A stretch of 64,000 bases of DNA from WHSW01 sp963705955 (GTDB lineage: Bacteria > Actinomycetota > Thermoleophilia > Solirubrobacterales > 70-9): assembly GCA_963705955.1 (NCBI GenBank), contig CAVPLH010000001.1, forward strand, positions 199,474 to 263,473. Direction: 5' to 3'. The position numbers and the translations under genes are program-made. The notes below the pieces were generated by a model. It was not told the DNA's origin. It did not search any database and worked only from the letters and a program-made list of their open reading frames with translations. Positions 27,798 to 35,977 of the stretch are shown piece by piece (positions within the stretch are counted from its first letter, which is position 1; every line of letters begins with the position of its first letter).

Positions 27798-28724
27798 GTG
27801 TCGGCGCTGCTCGACAAGCGGCTCGTGATCGTCACCGGCAAGGGCGGGGTCGGCAAGTCGACCGTCGCGCTCGCCCTCGGCCTCGAGGCGGCGCGGCGGG
27901 GCAAGCGCACGATCGTCTGCGAGGTCTCCTCTCAGGAGCATCTCTCGCACGTCTTCAACCGCGCCGAGGTCGGCTACCACGAGGTCGAGATGGCGGACGA
28001 TCTGTGGGCGATCTCGATCGACCCCGATGAGTCGATGCGCGAGTACGTGCTCCTGCAGGTCAAGGTCCGAGCGATGCGCGACCTGCTCTTCCGTTCGCGG
28101 GTCTTCACCTACCTGGCCGCCGCGACCCCGGGTCTCAAGGAGCTGGTGACGATCGGGAAGATCTGGGAGCTGGCGCTCGACGACCGCAAGGTGAAGACCG
28201 GGCACACCTACGACCTCGTGATCGTCGACGCCCCGGCCACCGGTCACGGGGTCGGGTTCCTGCAGACGCCGCGGACGTTCGCGAACGTGGCCCGGGTCGG
28301 GCCGCTGAGACAGCAGACGGAAACGCTCGACCGGTTCGTCCGCGACCCGGAACGGACCGGCGTCGCGCTCGTCGCGATGCCGGAGGAGATGCCCGTCAAC
28401 GAGGCGGTGATGCTCGAGCAACGGCTCGCCTCGGAGGTCGGGGTCGAGGTCGACCACGTGTTCTGCAACGCCCTCTACCCGGAGCGCTTCAGCGACTCCG
28501 AGACGGGGCGGATCGAGCGGCTCGCCGCGGACGGCGACGATTCGCTCGTCCGCGCCGCGTGCCGGGCGGCGGTGACCCAGAGCCGCCGCGCACGGGCCCA
28601 GCGCGAACAGCTGGCCCGGCTCGAGGAATCGTGCAGGGCGCCGATCACGACGCTCCCCTACCTGTTCTCCCCCGAGATCGGGCGGAATCAGATCGGCGAG
28701 CTGGCTGCGAGGCTGCGTCGCTGA
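27798..28724 (+). CDS. ArsA/Get3-like ATPase, first of tandem pair (BagA-like)
   Basis: 308 aa SIMIBI-class ATPase. The Walker A is VTGKGGVGKSTVAL with the signature Lys preserved; IVDAPATGHGVGFL is the switch region. Tandem ArsA-like genes of this size correspond to the actinobacterial Rv3679/Rv3680 pair (BagA/BagB), related to eukaryotic Get3. No arsenite-binding Cys triplet is visible, so arsenite pumping is unlikely. Its TGA overlaps the next ATG by 1 bp (TGATG), supporting heteromeric assembly. The start is GTG 27798. Confidence 0.82.
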   Translation: MSALLDKRLVIVTGKGGVGKSTVALALGLEAARRGKRTIVCEVSSQEHLSHVFNRAEVGYHEVEMADDLWAISIDPDESMREYVLLQVKVRAMRDLLFRSRVFTYLAAATPGLKELVTIGKIWELALDDRKVKTGHTYDLVIVDAPATGHGVGFLQTPRTFANVARVGPLRQQTETLDRFVRDPERTGVALVAMPEEMPVNEAVMLEQRLASEVGVEVDHVFCNALYPERFSDSETGRIERLAADGDDSLVRAACRAAVTQSRRARAQREQLARLEESCRAPITTLPYLFSPEIGRNQIGELAARLRR

Positions 28725-29878
28725 TGTCGAGCATCCCGGAATTGCTGGAGGGCAAACGGATCTGCATCTGCGCCGGGTCGGGCGGGGTCGGCAAGACGAC
28801 CACCGCGGCGGCGATCGCCGCCGGAATGGCCGCGCGGGGCAAGCGCGTCGCGGTGCTGACGATCGACCCGGCGAAGCGGCTCGCCGACTCGCTCGGCCTT
28901 CCCGAGCTCGGCAACATCGAGCGTCGCGTCGACCCCGAGCTGTTCGCGGACAACGGCGTCGAAGCCGGCGACGGCGAGCTGTGGGCGATGATGCTCGACG
29001 CGAAGCAGACGTTCGACGAGGTGATCCGGGAGCACGCGCCGGACGCCGAGACCCGCGACCGGATCCTCTCGAACCGCATCTACCAGCAGCTCTCCGCGGC
29101 GCTCGCAGGCTCGCAGGAGTACATGGCGATGGAGAAGCTGTTCGAGATCCATGCCGAGAACCGCTACGACCTGCTCGTCCTCGATACGCCGCCGTCGCGC
29201 GACGCCCTCGACTTCCTCGACGCCCCGAAGCGGCTCACCCAGTTCATCGAGGGGCGGGCTCTGCAGGTGTTCATGGCGCCAACCGGCTTCGGGATGAGGT
29301 TCTTCGGGCGCGGCGCCTCGCTGATGTTCTCGATCCTGCGGCGGATCACCGGGGTCGACCTGCTCCAGGACCTGGCCGAGTTCTTCCAGGCGTTCAGCGG
29401 CATGGTCGGGGGCTTCCGCGACCGGGCGCGGCGCGTCAACGAGCTGCTCGCCGACCCACAGACCTCATTCCTGGTCGTCTGTGGACCCGAGGGAGAGCCG
29501 ATCTCGGAGGCGGTGTACTTCCATCGCAAGCTGATCGAGGCCGAGATGCCGTTCGGCGGCGTGATCGTCAACAAGGTCCACTACGAGGGCAGGTTCGCCG
29601 GCGCCGGCGAGCTCGATCCGTCCGAGCTCGCCGCAAGCCTCGATGACGACGCCGGGCTCGCCGAGCGGGTGATCTCGAACTTCGAGGACTTCCAGGTGCT
29701 CTCGGAGCGCGACCGCCGCAACGTCGCCAGGCTCGCCGGCGAGATGGGCACCGAGGCCGTGATCGAGGTCCCGTTCCTCGACGCCGACGTTCACGACCTC
29801 GCCGGGCTGATGGAGGTCAACCGCTACCTGTTCGCGTCGGGCAGCGAGGAGCGGACCCGGATCGCCGAATCCGTTTGA
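28724..29878 (+). CDS. ArsA/Get3-like ATPase, second of tandem pair (BagB-like)
   Basis: 384 aa. Walker A reads CAGSGGVGKTTTAAAIAAG: the position of the signature Lys (KGGVGKT) is Ser, while the catalytic P-loop Lys remains. LLVLDTPPSRDALDFLDAP is the switch II region. A longer middle section (FFGRGASLMFSILRRITGV, then FFQAFSGMVGG) is helical and hydrophobic, perhaps a client-binding surface as in Get3. It is coupled to the preceding ATPase. Paired members with one lost signature Lys suggest an asymmetric heterodimer. A hairpin terminator follows at 29891-29913. Confidence 0.82.
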   Translation: MSSIPELLEGKRICICAGSGGVGKTTTAAAIAAGMAARGKRVAVLTIDPAKRLADSLGLPELGNIERRVDPELFADNGVEAGDGELWAMMLDAKQTFDEVIREHAPDAETRDRILSNRIYQQLSAALAGSQEYMAMEKLFEIHAENRYDLLVLDTPPSRDALDFLDAPKRLTQFIEGRALQVFMAPTGFGMRFFGRGASLMFSILRRITGVDLLQDLAEFFQAFSGMVGGFRDRARRVNELLADPQTSFLVVCGPEGEPISEAVYFHRKLIEAEMPFGGVIVNKVHYEGRFAGAGELDPSELAASLDDDAGLAERVISNFEDFQVLSERDRRNVARLAGEMGTEAVIEVPFLDADVHDLAGLMEVNRYLFASGSEERTRIAESV

Positions 29879-29890
29879 GTCAAGGCCGAA

Positions 29891-29913
29891 GCCACCGAGC
29901 GATGCTCGGTGGC
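29891..29913. terminator. Bidirectional hairpin between convergent genes
   Basis: GCCACCGAGC - GAT - GCTCGGTGGC forms a perfect 10-bp stem with a 3-nt loop. It lies 12 bp past the ArsA-like stop and 35 bp before the convergent stop of the 625-aa gene. Outer bases AGGCC/GGCCT can extend pairing. It probably terminates transcription in both directions. Confidence 0.75.
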
Positions 29914-29948
29914 CTGGCCTGCTCTTCCTGGGGTGATCGGAGGAAGTC

Positions 29949-31826
29949 TCAGGAGACGCGGGCGCGGCGGCTACGGTCGTAGCTGATCTCGCGCACGTTC
30001 CACTCGGTGGTCTCCGGCGCCGGGAAGAGCCCGGCGACGCGCTCGTGGTGAGCCTCGCGCTCGGCCCGGGTCTGCTCGATCAGGCGCAGCACGGGACTGT
30101 CGACGGGTTCGCGCTCCGTCCCGCGGTGCGCGTCGAAGATCTCTCTCGCTCGTTCGATCACCGTTTCCTCCTCCGGCTCGTGGCTCGGTTCGGAGGAGAT
30201 TCGAGCGTCGAGCGCCGATACCTCCTCGGCGAACGGCTGCGGCTGTTCGGCTCGCGGCTCCGCGGCGGGTTGATGCGCGGCGATCCGCTGCTCGGCGGGC
30301 AACGACTCCCGGGCGACGATCGACTGCTCGCGAGCGAACGGCTCGTCGCTGATCGGTGGTGGCTCCGGGTCGAACGGGGGCGTCGGCCAGTCGACCGGCC
30401 GATCCCGGTCGTCCGGCGTCGCCAGGTCGTCGTACGGCGGCGGCTCCGTCCCGGCGAGGCTCTCGACCGGCTCCTCGGACTCGGTTTCGAGGTCCCACTC
30501 GGTGGTGCCGCCACGTTGCTCGGCCGAGCCCTCGCCGCCGGCGAGCCCGTCGGCGAGCAGGATCTCGTCGGCGGTGCTGCGGAGGTCCGAGCCCAGGTGC
30601 CCGACGGCCGCGTCCTTGAGGATCGCCCGCGCCAGGTCCTCGAGCTCCGCGGCGGTCTCGGCGGGTGTCGTCGCGACGCTTCGGGGCGCGGGCTCGCCGC
30701 TCCACAACTCGCGTTCGAGTCCGATCGCCCGGTCGACGACCGCCTTCGTCTCGTCCCGGCCCTCGGGCTCGGCGCAGAGCGCGGCGACGCGCATCGAGAG
30801 GCCGAGGTCGGCGGGGCCCCCGCCCTCGAGCAGGAATCGCAGCGCGAGCAGGTGATCGTTGAGCGCCTCGACGACGACGTTGCGTTCCAGCCCGGCCTCG
30901 AAGCGGTTGATCGCACGCCCGAGGGTGGTCGGAAAGCCGGGACGCTCGGCCGCGAGACGGGTGAACGGGGTACCGGAGGCGCCCAGCGCCCGGGAGAACG
31001 CGGCGAGATCGCCGAGCTCGGCCTCGGTGAGCCGGTAGCCACCCGGGCGGTGGCGTCCGGACCCGGTCGCGATCCGGCGCCAGCGGTCACCGGCGAGCCG
31101 TGTCCAGGCGTGCGGGCCGAGGCCGACCCCACCGGCCTTGAACAGCCTCAGGGTGGTGACCAGGCGGCGCAGCGCCAATACCGCGAGCAGGCCCGCGTCG
31201 GGCCCGCCGTCTTCGGTCGCGGCGCTCTCGACCCGGACGACCGCGAGGAAGGCGGGCTCCCACGGGGAGACGCCGAGGCCTTCGTTGGAGCGCGCCTCGG
31301 CGGGGATCTCGACGGTGTCGGCGCGGACGATCGACGCGCTGCCGACGTCGAGCCGGGCGACCGGCATCTGGACACCGCGCAGCGGAACGATCACCTCGAT
31401 CTGGCCCTCCTCCGCGTCGCCGCCGAGCTCGAGCTCCTCGATCGCCGCGTCGAGTCGTGTCTGATCGAGCGAGAAGTCGGAGCTGTCCATCCACAGGCGA
31501 CAGAGAAAGACGACGCCGGCGAGCTCGGCGCGGCTGCGCGGTGTGTCGGGCACCGTGATTCCCATCCCGTGCAGATAGGGGCCGGCGATCGCCGTTGCCT
31601 CGAGCGCGGCGCATGCGGCGCCGAACGAGTCGAGCTCGCGCAGCCGACTCGCGTGGTCGCGGACGAACCGCTCCGTCAGCGGCTCGTAGCGACACAGCGG
31701 CGAGCCGTCTCCGGGCTCGCGCACCTCGTAGGGGATCTCCTCGCCGACCGCGATCAGGTCGCGGAGCAGCTCGGCCGATTCGACGGCCATCGCCGCCAGC
31801 GCCTCTCGAACCACCAGGTCTCGCAT
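29949..31826 (-). CDS. Large uncharacterised protein, globular N-terminus and disordered C-terminal region
   Basis: 625 aa from ATG 31826 (MRDLVVREALAAMAVESAEL). No family recognised. Residues about 1-430 look folded, mixed helix and strand, with a helical stretch near 330-430 (VVVEALNDHLLALRFLLEGG, then KAVVDRAIGLERELW) that loosely resembles HEPN-type helical bundles. Residues about 455-590 are Glu/Pro/Asp rich and probably disordered. The last 40 residues (RLIEQTRAEREAHHERVAGL) form a charged helix. No signal peptide or membrane span. An open frame continues 49 codons upstream without ribosome site or promoter, so the shorter start is used. It is convergent with the ArsA-like pair and downstream of an HxlR regulator. 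Confidence 0.7.
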   Translation of the reverse strand: MRDLVVREALAAMAVESAELLRDLIAVGEEIPYEVREPGDGSPLCRYEPLTERFVRDHASRLRELDSFGAACAALEATAIAGPYLHGMGITVPDTPRSRAELAGVVFLCRLWMDSSDFSLDQTRLDAAIEELELGGDAEEGQIEVIVPLRGVQMPVARLDVGSASIVRADTVEIPAEARSNEGLGVSPWEPAFLAVVRVESAATEDGGPDAGLLAVLALRRLVTTLRLFKAGGVGLGPHAWTRLAGDRWRRIATGSGRHRPGGYRLTEAELGDLAAFSRALGASGTPFTRLAAERPGFPTTLGRAINRFEAGLERNVVVEALNDHLLALRFLLEGGGPADLGLSMRVAALCAEPEGRDETKAVVDRAIGLERELWSGEPAPRSVATTPAETAAELEDLARAILKDAAVGHLGSDLRSTADEILLADGLAGGEGSAEQRGGTTEWDLETESEEPVESLAGTEPPPYDDLATPDDRDRPVDWPTPPFDPEPPPISDEPFAREQSIVARESLPAEQRIAAHQPAAEPRAEQPQPFAEEVSALDARISSEPSHEPEEETVIERAREIFDAHRGTEREPVDSPVLRLIEQTRAEREAHHERVAGLFPAPETTEWNVREISYDRSRRARVS

Positions 31827-31905
31827 GGAGTCAGGTTTCGCGGCACCCTGGCACGCATCCTTCCCTGCAAGCGCCGTTGCACCGCGACCTCGTGGCGCCG
31901 GCGCT

Positions 31906-32274
31906 TCAGGCTCGGATCGTGACCGTGGCGCGAGCTCGCGAGGCGCGTTCCGACCCGGCCGCCGCCCTGGCATCGAGCCAGCGCTGCCCGTAGGAGCGCA
32001 TGTCCTCGATCAGCGGCACGAGCGCGCGACCCTTCTCGGTCAGCGCGTACTCGACCCGCGGCGGCACCTCCGGGTACGTGTTGCGAGCGACGATCCCGTG
32101 CTCCTCGAGCGCCCGTAGCCGCAGCGAGAGCGTCCGCGGGCTGATCCCGTCGAGCGAGCGCTCGAGCTCACAGAAGCGACGACTCTCGTCCGCGAGGTCG
32201 CGGATCACGAGGAGAGTCCACTTGCCCGAGATGATCTCGGCGGTTCTGCAGACGGGGCAGGTCGGGTCCGTCAT
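31906..32274 (-). CDS. HxlR-family transcriptional regulator
   Basis: 122 aa winged-helix regulator. The N-terminal Cys pair motif CPVCRTAEIISGKWTLLVIR is classic HxlR, followed by LDGISPRTLSLRLRALEEHG as the recognition region and PPRVEYALTEKG as the wing. ATG 32274 has AAAGGAC upstream. A dyad over its promoter (32356-32372) suggests autoregulation. The 625-aa gene begins 79 bp downstream on the same strand and may be in its transcript. Confidence 0.88.
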   Translation of the reverse strand: MTDPTCPVCRTAEIISGKWTLLVIRDLADESRRFCELERSLDGISPRTLSLRLRALEEHGIVARNTYPEVPPRVEYALTEKGRALVPLIEDMRSYGQRWLDARAAAGSERASRARATVTIRA

Positions 32275-32343
32275 CGGTGTCCTTTGACTGGCCGGTCCAG
32301 GGCGGCGGTTTGCGCGCCCTTGCCATCCCGGTCGGTGCTTGCG

Positions 32344-32372
32344 AGTATAGCCAATGCTTCAGGAAGTGAAGC
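32344..32372 (-). promoter_or_regulatory. Promoter and dyad operator of HxlR gene
   Basis: On the minus strand a TATACT -10 (complement 32344-32349) lies about 70 bp before the HxlR ATG. Just upstream is the inverted repeat GCTTC-N7-GAAGC (32356-32372), covering the expected -35 zone. HxlR regulators usually bind such short dyads, so self-repression is likely. Binding itself is inferred. Confidence 0.5.
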
Positions 32373-32392
32373 GAGGATATTGCGGGGCATCC

Positions 32393-34054
32393 TCACCGCG
32401 CACCGCCCTCGCTACGCGGCGGACGGCGCGCTCGGCCGGGCCGAGGGCGAGCCTCAGGCAGCGCGCTCGGCAGTGCGCCGATCGCGCACTCGGCGCCCGA
32501 GCAGGCTTGCAGCGTGGCGGTCAGGCCGGCGAGCGCCTCGCGCGTCGCCGCGAAGGTCGGGTCGCGGACCCGGTTGGAGAGCTCGAACGGGTCGCGGCGC
32601 AGGTCGTAGAGCTCGCGCTCGGTCGTCCGCCCGGCTCCGATCGGGGCGGCGATCCCGGCGGCGCGGGTCGCGACCGAGGCGCGGCGGTATTCGACGTAGA
32701 CGTAGCGGCGCGTCTGGACTCCGACGTAGGACCGCACCTTGTAGCCGCCCCTCGCTCGAGTCGTGTTGTCGCGCCCCTCGATCGGGATCGCGCGCTGCGG
32801 CGCCGAGGCGGCTCCGGTGAGCGCCGGCGCCAGCGAGACGCCGTCGACCGGTCGCGCGAGCTCCGCCGGGATCGTCGCCCCGGCGAGCGAGAGGATCGTC
32901 GGCGCCAGGTCCGCGTTGGCGACCGGGTCGGTGACCGTCTGCCCCGCCGCGATCCCGGGGCCGCGAACCATCAGCGGGACCCGGAGCGCCTCCTCGTAGG
33001 GCTTGTTCTTGCCTCGCGCGATTCGGTGCTCGCCACCCATCACGCCCTGGTCGGTGGTGTAGACGACCACGGTCCGGTCGAGCTGATCGATCGCGCGCAG
33101 CCGGTCGAGGATCGCCCCAACCGAGTCGTCGAGCGCCCGCAGCGCCGCGAGCCCGCAGCGATAGTCGCGCGAGACCTCGGCGACGTCCGCGGCGTTGAGC
33201 GGGTCGCGGCGGCGGATCGCCTTCGGCTTGTCGGCGACGTCGGCCTCGTCGAAAGAGGGTGGCCGCGGGAGCTTCGTGTGGATGAAGCTGCGTGCGTAGC
33301 GCGGCGGCGGGATCGCGCTCTGTGAGCCCTTGCGGGAGTCGGGCGGGCCGTCGGAGCAGCGACGTCCGGCGGGGTCGTCGCGCCCGACCCCGAAGTGCGG
33401 CGGGTGGTAGGCGACCCAGAGAAAGAAGGGCTGTGCGCCGGCCGCCTGCGCGGAGATGAACGGCAGCGCGTACTCCCTGGTCAGCGCGTCGGTCTGGTAA
33501 TCGGCGGGTGCGGTGCCGAAGTGACGCGGCGGGCCGTCCGGGTCGAAGACCTCGTAATCGTAGTAGGAGGAGAGCGAGTCGCCGCCCTCGCCGACCAGCC
33601 CCGCCCACTGATCCCACCCCGGAGGAGCGCGGCGCGGGGTGCGGACGCCGTTCAGCCACTTGCCGACGAACCCGGTCGCGTAGCCGTTCGCCCGCAGCCA
33701 GGCGGGCAGGGTCCGGTCGGGCTCGAGCAGCGCCTGGTAACCGCCGCCGCTGAGCACGTTGTTGCCCTTCGCTCCGTGGTTGTGGGCGTAGTCGCCGGTC
33801 AGGAAGGTGGCGCGCGCCGGACAGCAGAGCGGATAGCTGGCGATCGCGTCGGTGAAGCTGGTCCCGCGCCGGGCGATCTGACGCTCGACCGTCGGCAGCG
33901 CCCGCATCATCCCGGGTCCCTGATCGTCACTCATGATGACGACGAAGTTCGGCTGCGTCGTGACGCCGGCGGCGCCGACCGGGCCCGCGGTCGGCACGGC
34001 GACGGCGATCACCGCGAGCGCGAGCGCGCACGCCACCGCCCTCGGTCTGTTCAC
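32393..34054 (-). CDS. Secreted sulfatase (type I, CxPxR)
   Basis: 553 aa arylsulfatase-family hydrolase. A signal peptide (MNRPRAVACALALAVIAVAV, then AGPVGAAG) precedes the domain. VVIMSDDQGPGMM holds the metal Asp pair, LCCPARATFLTG the Cys to be converted to formylglycine (about residue 78), and FVGKWLNG and DQGVMGGEHRIARGKNKPYE complete the active site. It likely cleaves sulfate esters of polysaccharides or small molecules outside the cell. It is followed upstream by a second sulfatase. No formylglycine-generating enzyme is recognised in the window. GTG start. Confidence 0.9.
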   Translation of the reverse strand: MNRPRAVACALALAVIAVAVPTAGPVGAAGVTTQPNFVVIMSDDQGPGMMRALPTVERQIARRGTSFTDAIASYPLCCPARATFLTGDYAHNHGAKGNNVLSGGGYQALLEPDRTLPAWLRANGYATGFVGKWLNGVRTPRRAPPGWDQWAGLVGEGGDSLSSYYDYEVFDPDGPPRHFGTAPADYQTDALTREYALPFISAQAAGAQPFFLWVAYHPPHFGVGRDDPAGRRCSDGPPDSRKGSQSAIPPPRYARSFIHTKLPRPPSFDEADVADKPKAIRRRDPLNAADVAEVSRDYRCGLAALRALDDSVGAILDRLRAIDQLDRTVVVYTTDQGVMGGEHRIARGKNKPYEEALRVPLMVRGPGIAAGQTVTDPVANADLAPTILSLAGATIPAELARPVDGVSLAPALTGAASAPQRAIPIEGRDNTTRARGGYKVRSYVGVQTRRYVYVEYRRASVATRAAGIAAPIGAGRTTERELYDLRRDPFELSNRVRDPTFAATREALAGLTATLQACSGAECAIGALPSALPEARPRPGRARRPPRSEGGAR

Positions 34055-34130
34055 ACACCCCGCCGCGATCTGAGAACGGTAGCGAGCGCGCCCGGCTCTG
34101 CCCCGGGATCGGCCGGTCGGTGACCGCCGC

Positions 34131-35756
34131 TCAGCGCTGCAGCGCCGGCTCCGGGACGCTGACGTCGGCTACGCAATCGGGCCCTGCGCAGCCGCGAAGC
34201 CGCTCGAGCGCCGCCGCCAGCACGGCCCGCGGTGCGGCGTAGGCCGCGCTGGAGTCCTCGCTTCGCAGCTCCTCAGGGTCGAGCGCGAGGTCGTAGAGCT
34301 CGACGTCGGTCAGGCGGCCGACCCCGATCGACAGCCCGAGGCCCTCCTGGAGCGTCGCCGCCTGGGCCTGGTAGTGCTCGACGTAGGTGTACCGGCTGGT
34401 CCGCAGGCCGACCCAGGAGGGGGCGACAACGGTCCCGTCGGGGCGAGCGTGCGGCGGGCGCTTCGATTCGATCAGGATCGCCCGGCCGGGGTCGCCGAGC
34501 CCGCTCAGATACTGGCCCACCGAGCGGCCGTCGACGGGCCGCGAAACCAGCGACGTGGGCAGGCGGATGCCCGCGAGGTCGAGGATCGTCGGCGCGAGGT
34601 CGACGTTCGAGACCGGGTCGGCGATCGTGTCGCCGGCGCGGATCCCCGGCCCCCGGATCACGAGGGGGGTTCGCAGGGCCTCCTCATACGGCTGAACCTT
34701 CTCGGCGCGAATCCGGTGCTCACCGTGCATGTAGCCGTTGTCCGAGGTGTAGATCACGTACGTGCGCCCGGCGAGCCCGGCCGCATCGAGGGCGTCTTCG
34801 ATCTGCTTCACCCCCTCGTCGACCGCGAGCAGGCTGGCGAGCTCGCACTGATAACGCTCGGTGAGGTCGGCGATCGCCCGGTCGGACAGCTTCTTGCGAC
34901 CGCGAACCGCACCGGGCTTGTCGGACATGTTGTCCTCGTTGAACGATTTCGGCATCGGCAGCGCGAGATGGCTGAAGCGGCGGATCTCGCGGGGCGCCGG
35001 CTTCGCCTTCGCCGTCTCGAACGCGAACGGCTTTCCGTTCGCGCAGCGGCCGTTGCCGGAACGGTCGCGGCCACGTCCCCAATGGGGAGCGATGTAGGAG
35101 ACGTGGAGGAAGAACGGATCGGGGTCGGAGGCGTGCGCCCGGATGTAGGGCAACGCATAGTCGCGGGTCAGGACGTCGGTCTGGTAGTCGCGGTCGGCCT
35201 CCCCGTAGGAGACCTTGCCGCCGCGCGAATCGGTGATCTCGTAGTCGTAGTAGAAGGTCATCGTCGGTGAGGTGAGCGCGTTGAACCGATCCCAGCCGGG
35301 GGCCGGGTCGAGGGTCCGGTAGTCGTGCAGCCACTTGCCGACCAGGGCGGTGTCGTAACCGGCGCGATCCATCCACACGGGGAGCACGTCGCCGGGGTCG
35401 CGCAGCGACTCGTAACCGCCCCCGTTTCGCTCCTGGTTGTCGATCACGCCATGGTTGTGGGCGTACTGGCCGGTGATCCAGGTGGCGCGCGAGGGACAGC
35501 AGAGCGGGAACGAGATGATGTTGTTCTCGAAGCTCGTCCCCCGGCGGACGAGCAGGTTCTGGACCCGCTTCATGACCGCGAGCGAGGCGGCGGTCTGATC
35601 GTCGGTGGTGATCAGGACGATGTTCGCCCGCGTCGACACCCCCTGTGCGTCGCCGCCGCCGGCGGCCGCGATCACGCCGGCGGTCGCGGCCAACGCCGCG
35701 ACGACCAGTCCCGCGGCCGCCCTCAGACTCGCAATTTTCGCCGAACCCGCTCGCAC
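34131..35756 (-). CDS. Secreted sulfatase (type I, CxPxR), second copy
   Basis: 541 aa. Signal-peptide-like N-terminus (LRAAAGLVVAALAATAGVIA), then IVLITTDDQTAASL (metal Asp), LCCPSRATWITG (formylglycine Cys) and LVGKWLHDY. YTSDNGYMHGEHRIRAEKVQ holds the C-terminal metal and catalytic residues. It is clearly paralogous to the neighbour at 32393-34054, with matching blocks throughout. The 76-bp gap on the same strand is compatible with an operon. GTG 35756 is the likely start, with GGAG upstream. The substrate is probably similar but not identical. Confidence 0.9.
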   Translation of the reverse strand: MRAGSAKIASLRAAAGLVVAALAATAGVIAAAGGGDAQGVSTRANIVLITTDDQTAASLAVMKRVQNLLVRRGTSFENNIISFPLCCPSRATWITGQYAHNHGVIDNQERNGGGYESLRDPGDVLPVWMDRAGYDTALVGKWLHDYRTLDPAPGWDRFNALTSPTMTFYYDYEITDSRGGKVSYGEADRDYQTDVLTRDYALPYIRAHASDPDPFFLHVSYIAPHWGRGRDRSGNGRCANGKPFAFETAKAKPAPREIRRFSHLALPMPKSFNEDNMSDKPGAVRGRKKLSDRAIADLTERYQCELASLLAVDEGVKQIEDALDAAGLAGRTYVIYTSDNGYMHGEHRIRAEKVQPYEEALRTPLVIRGPGIRAGDTIADPVSNVDLAPTILDLAGIRLPTSLVSRPVDGRSVGQYLSGLGDPGRAILIESKRPPHARPDGTVVAPSWVGLRTSRYTYVEHYQAQAATLQEGLGLSIGVGRLTDVELYDLALDPEELRSEDSSAAYAAPRAVLAAALERLRGCAGPDCVADVSVPEPALQR

Positions 35757-35977
35757 ACCTCGGCTCCGGGCGCAAACCTATCCTGCGCCATCGGGTCGAG
35801 GCGAGCTTTCGTCCGTCTGACGCGGACCAACCCTCGTCTCGATGCGGCGGCGGAGCTCAGTCGAGTGGGCGTGTGGAGGTCACGAGCGGCGCGTCGAGCC
35901 GCCGCGACCACTCTTCCGCCTGCGTGGCCCCGGCGCCGGGAGCGGCGAGGCAGCGCCGGCTGTCGCCGGTCAGGGCT

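Noticed and set aside
27798..29878. Arsenite efflux ATPase (ArsA) function
   Set aside because: No ArsB or ArsR partner and no Cys triplet for arsenite; the pair fits the Rv3679/Rv3680 type better.
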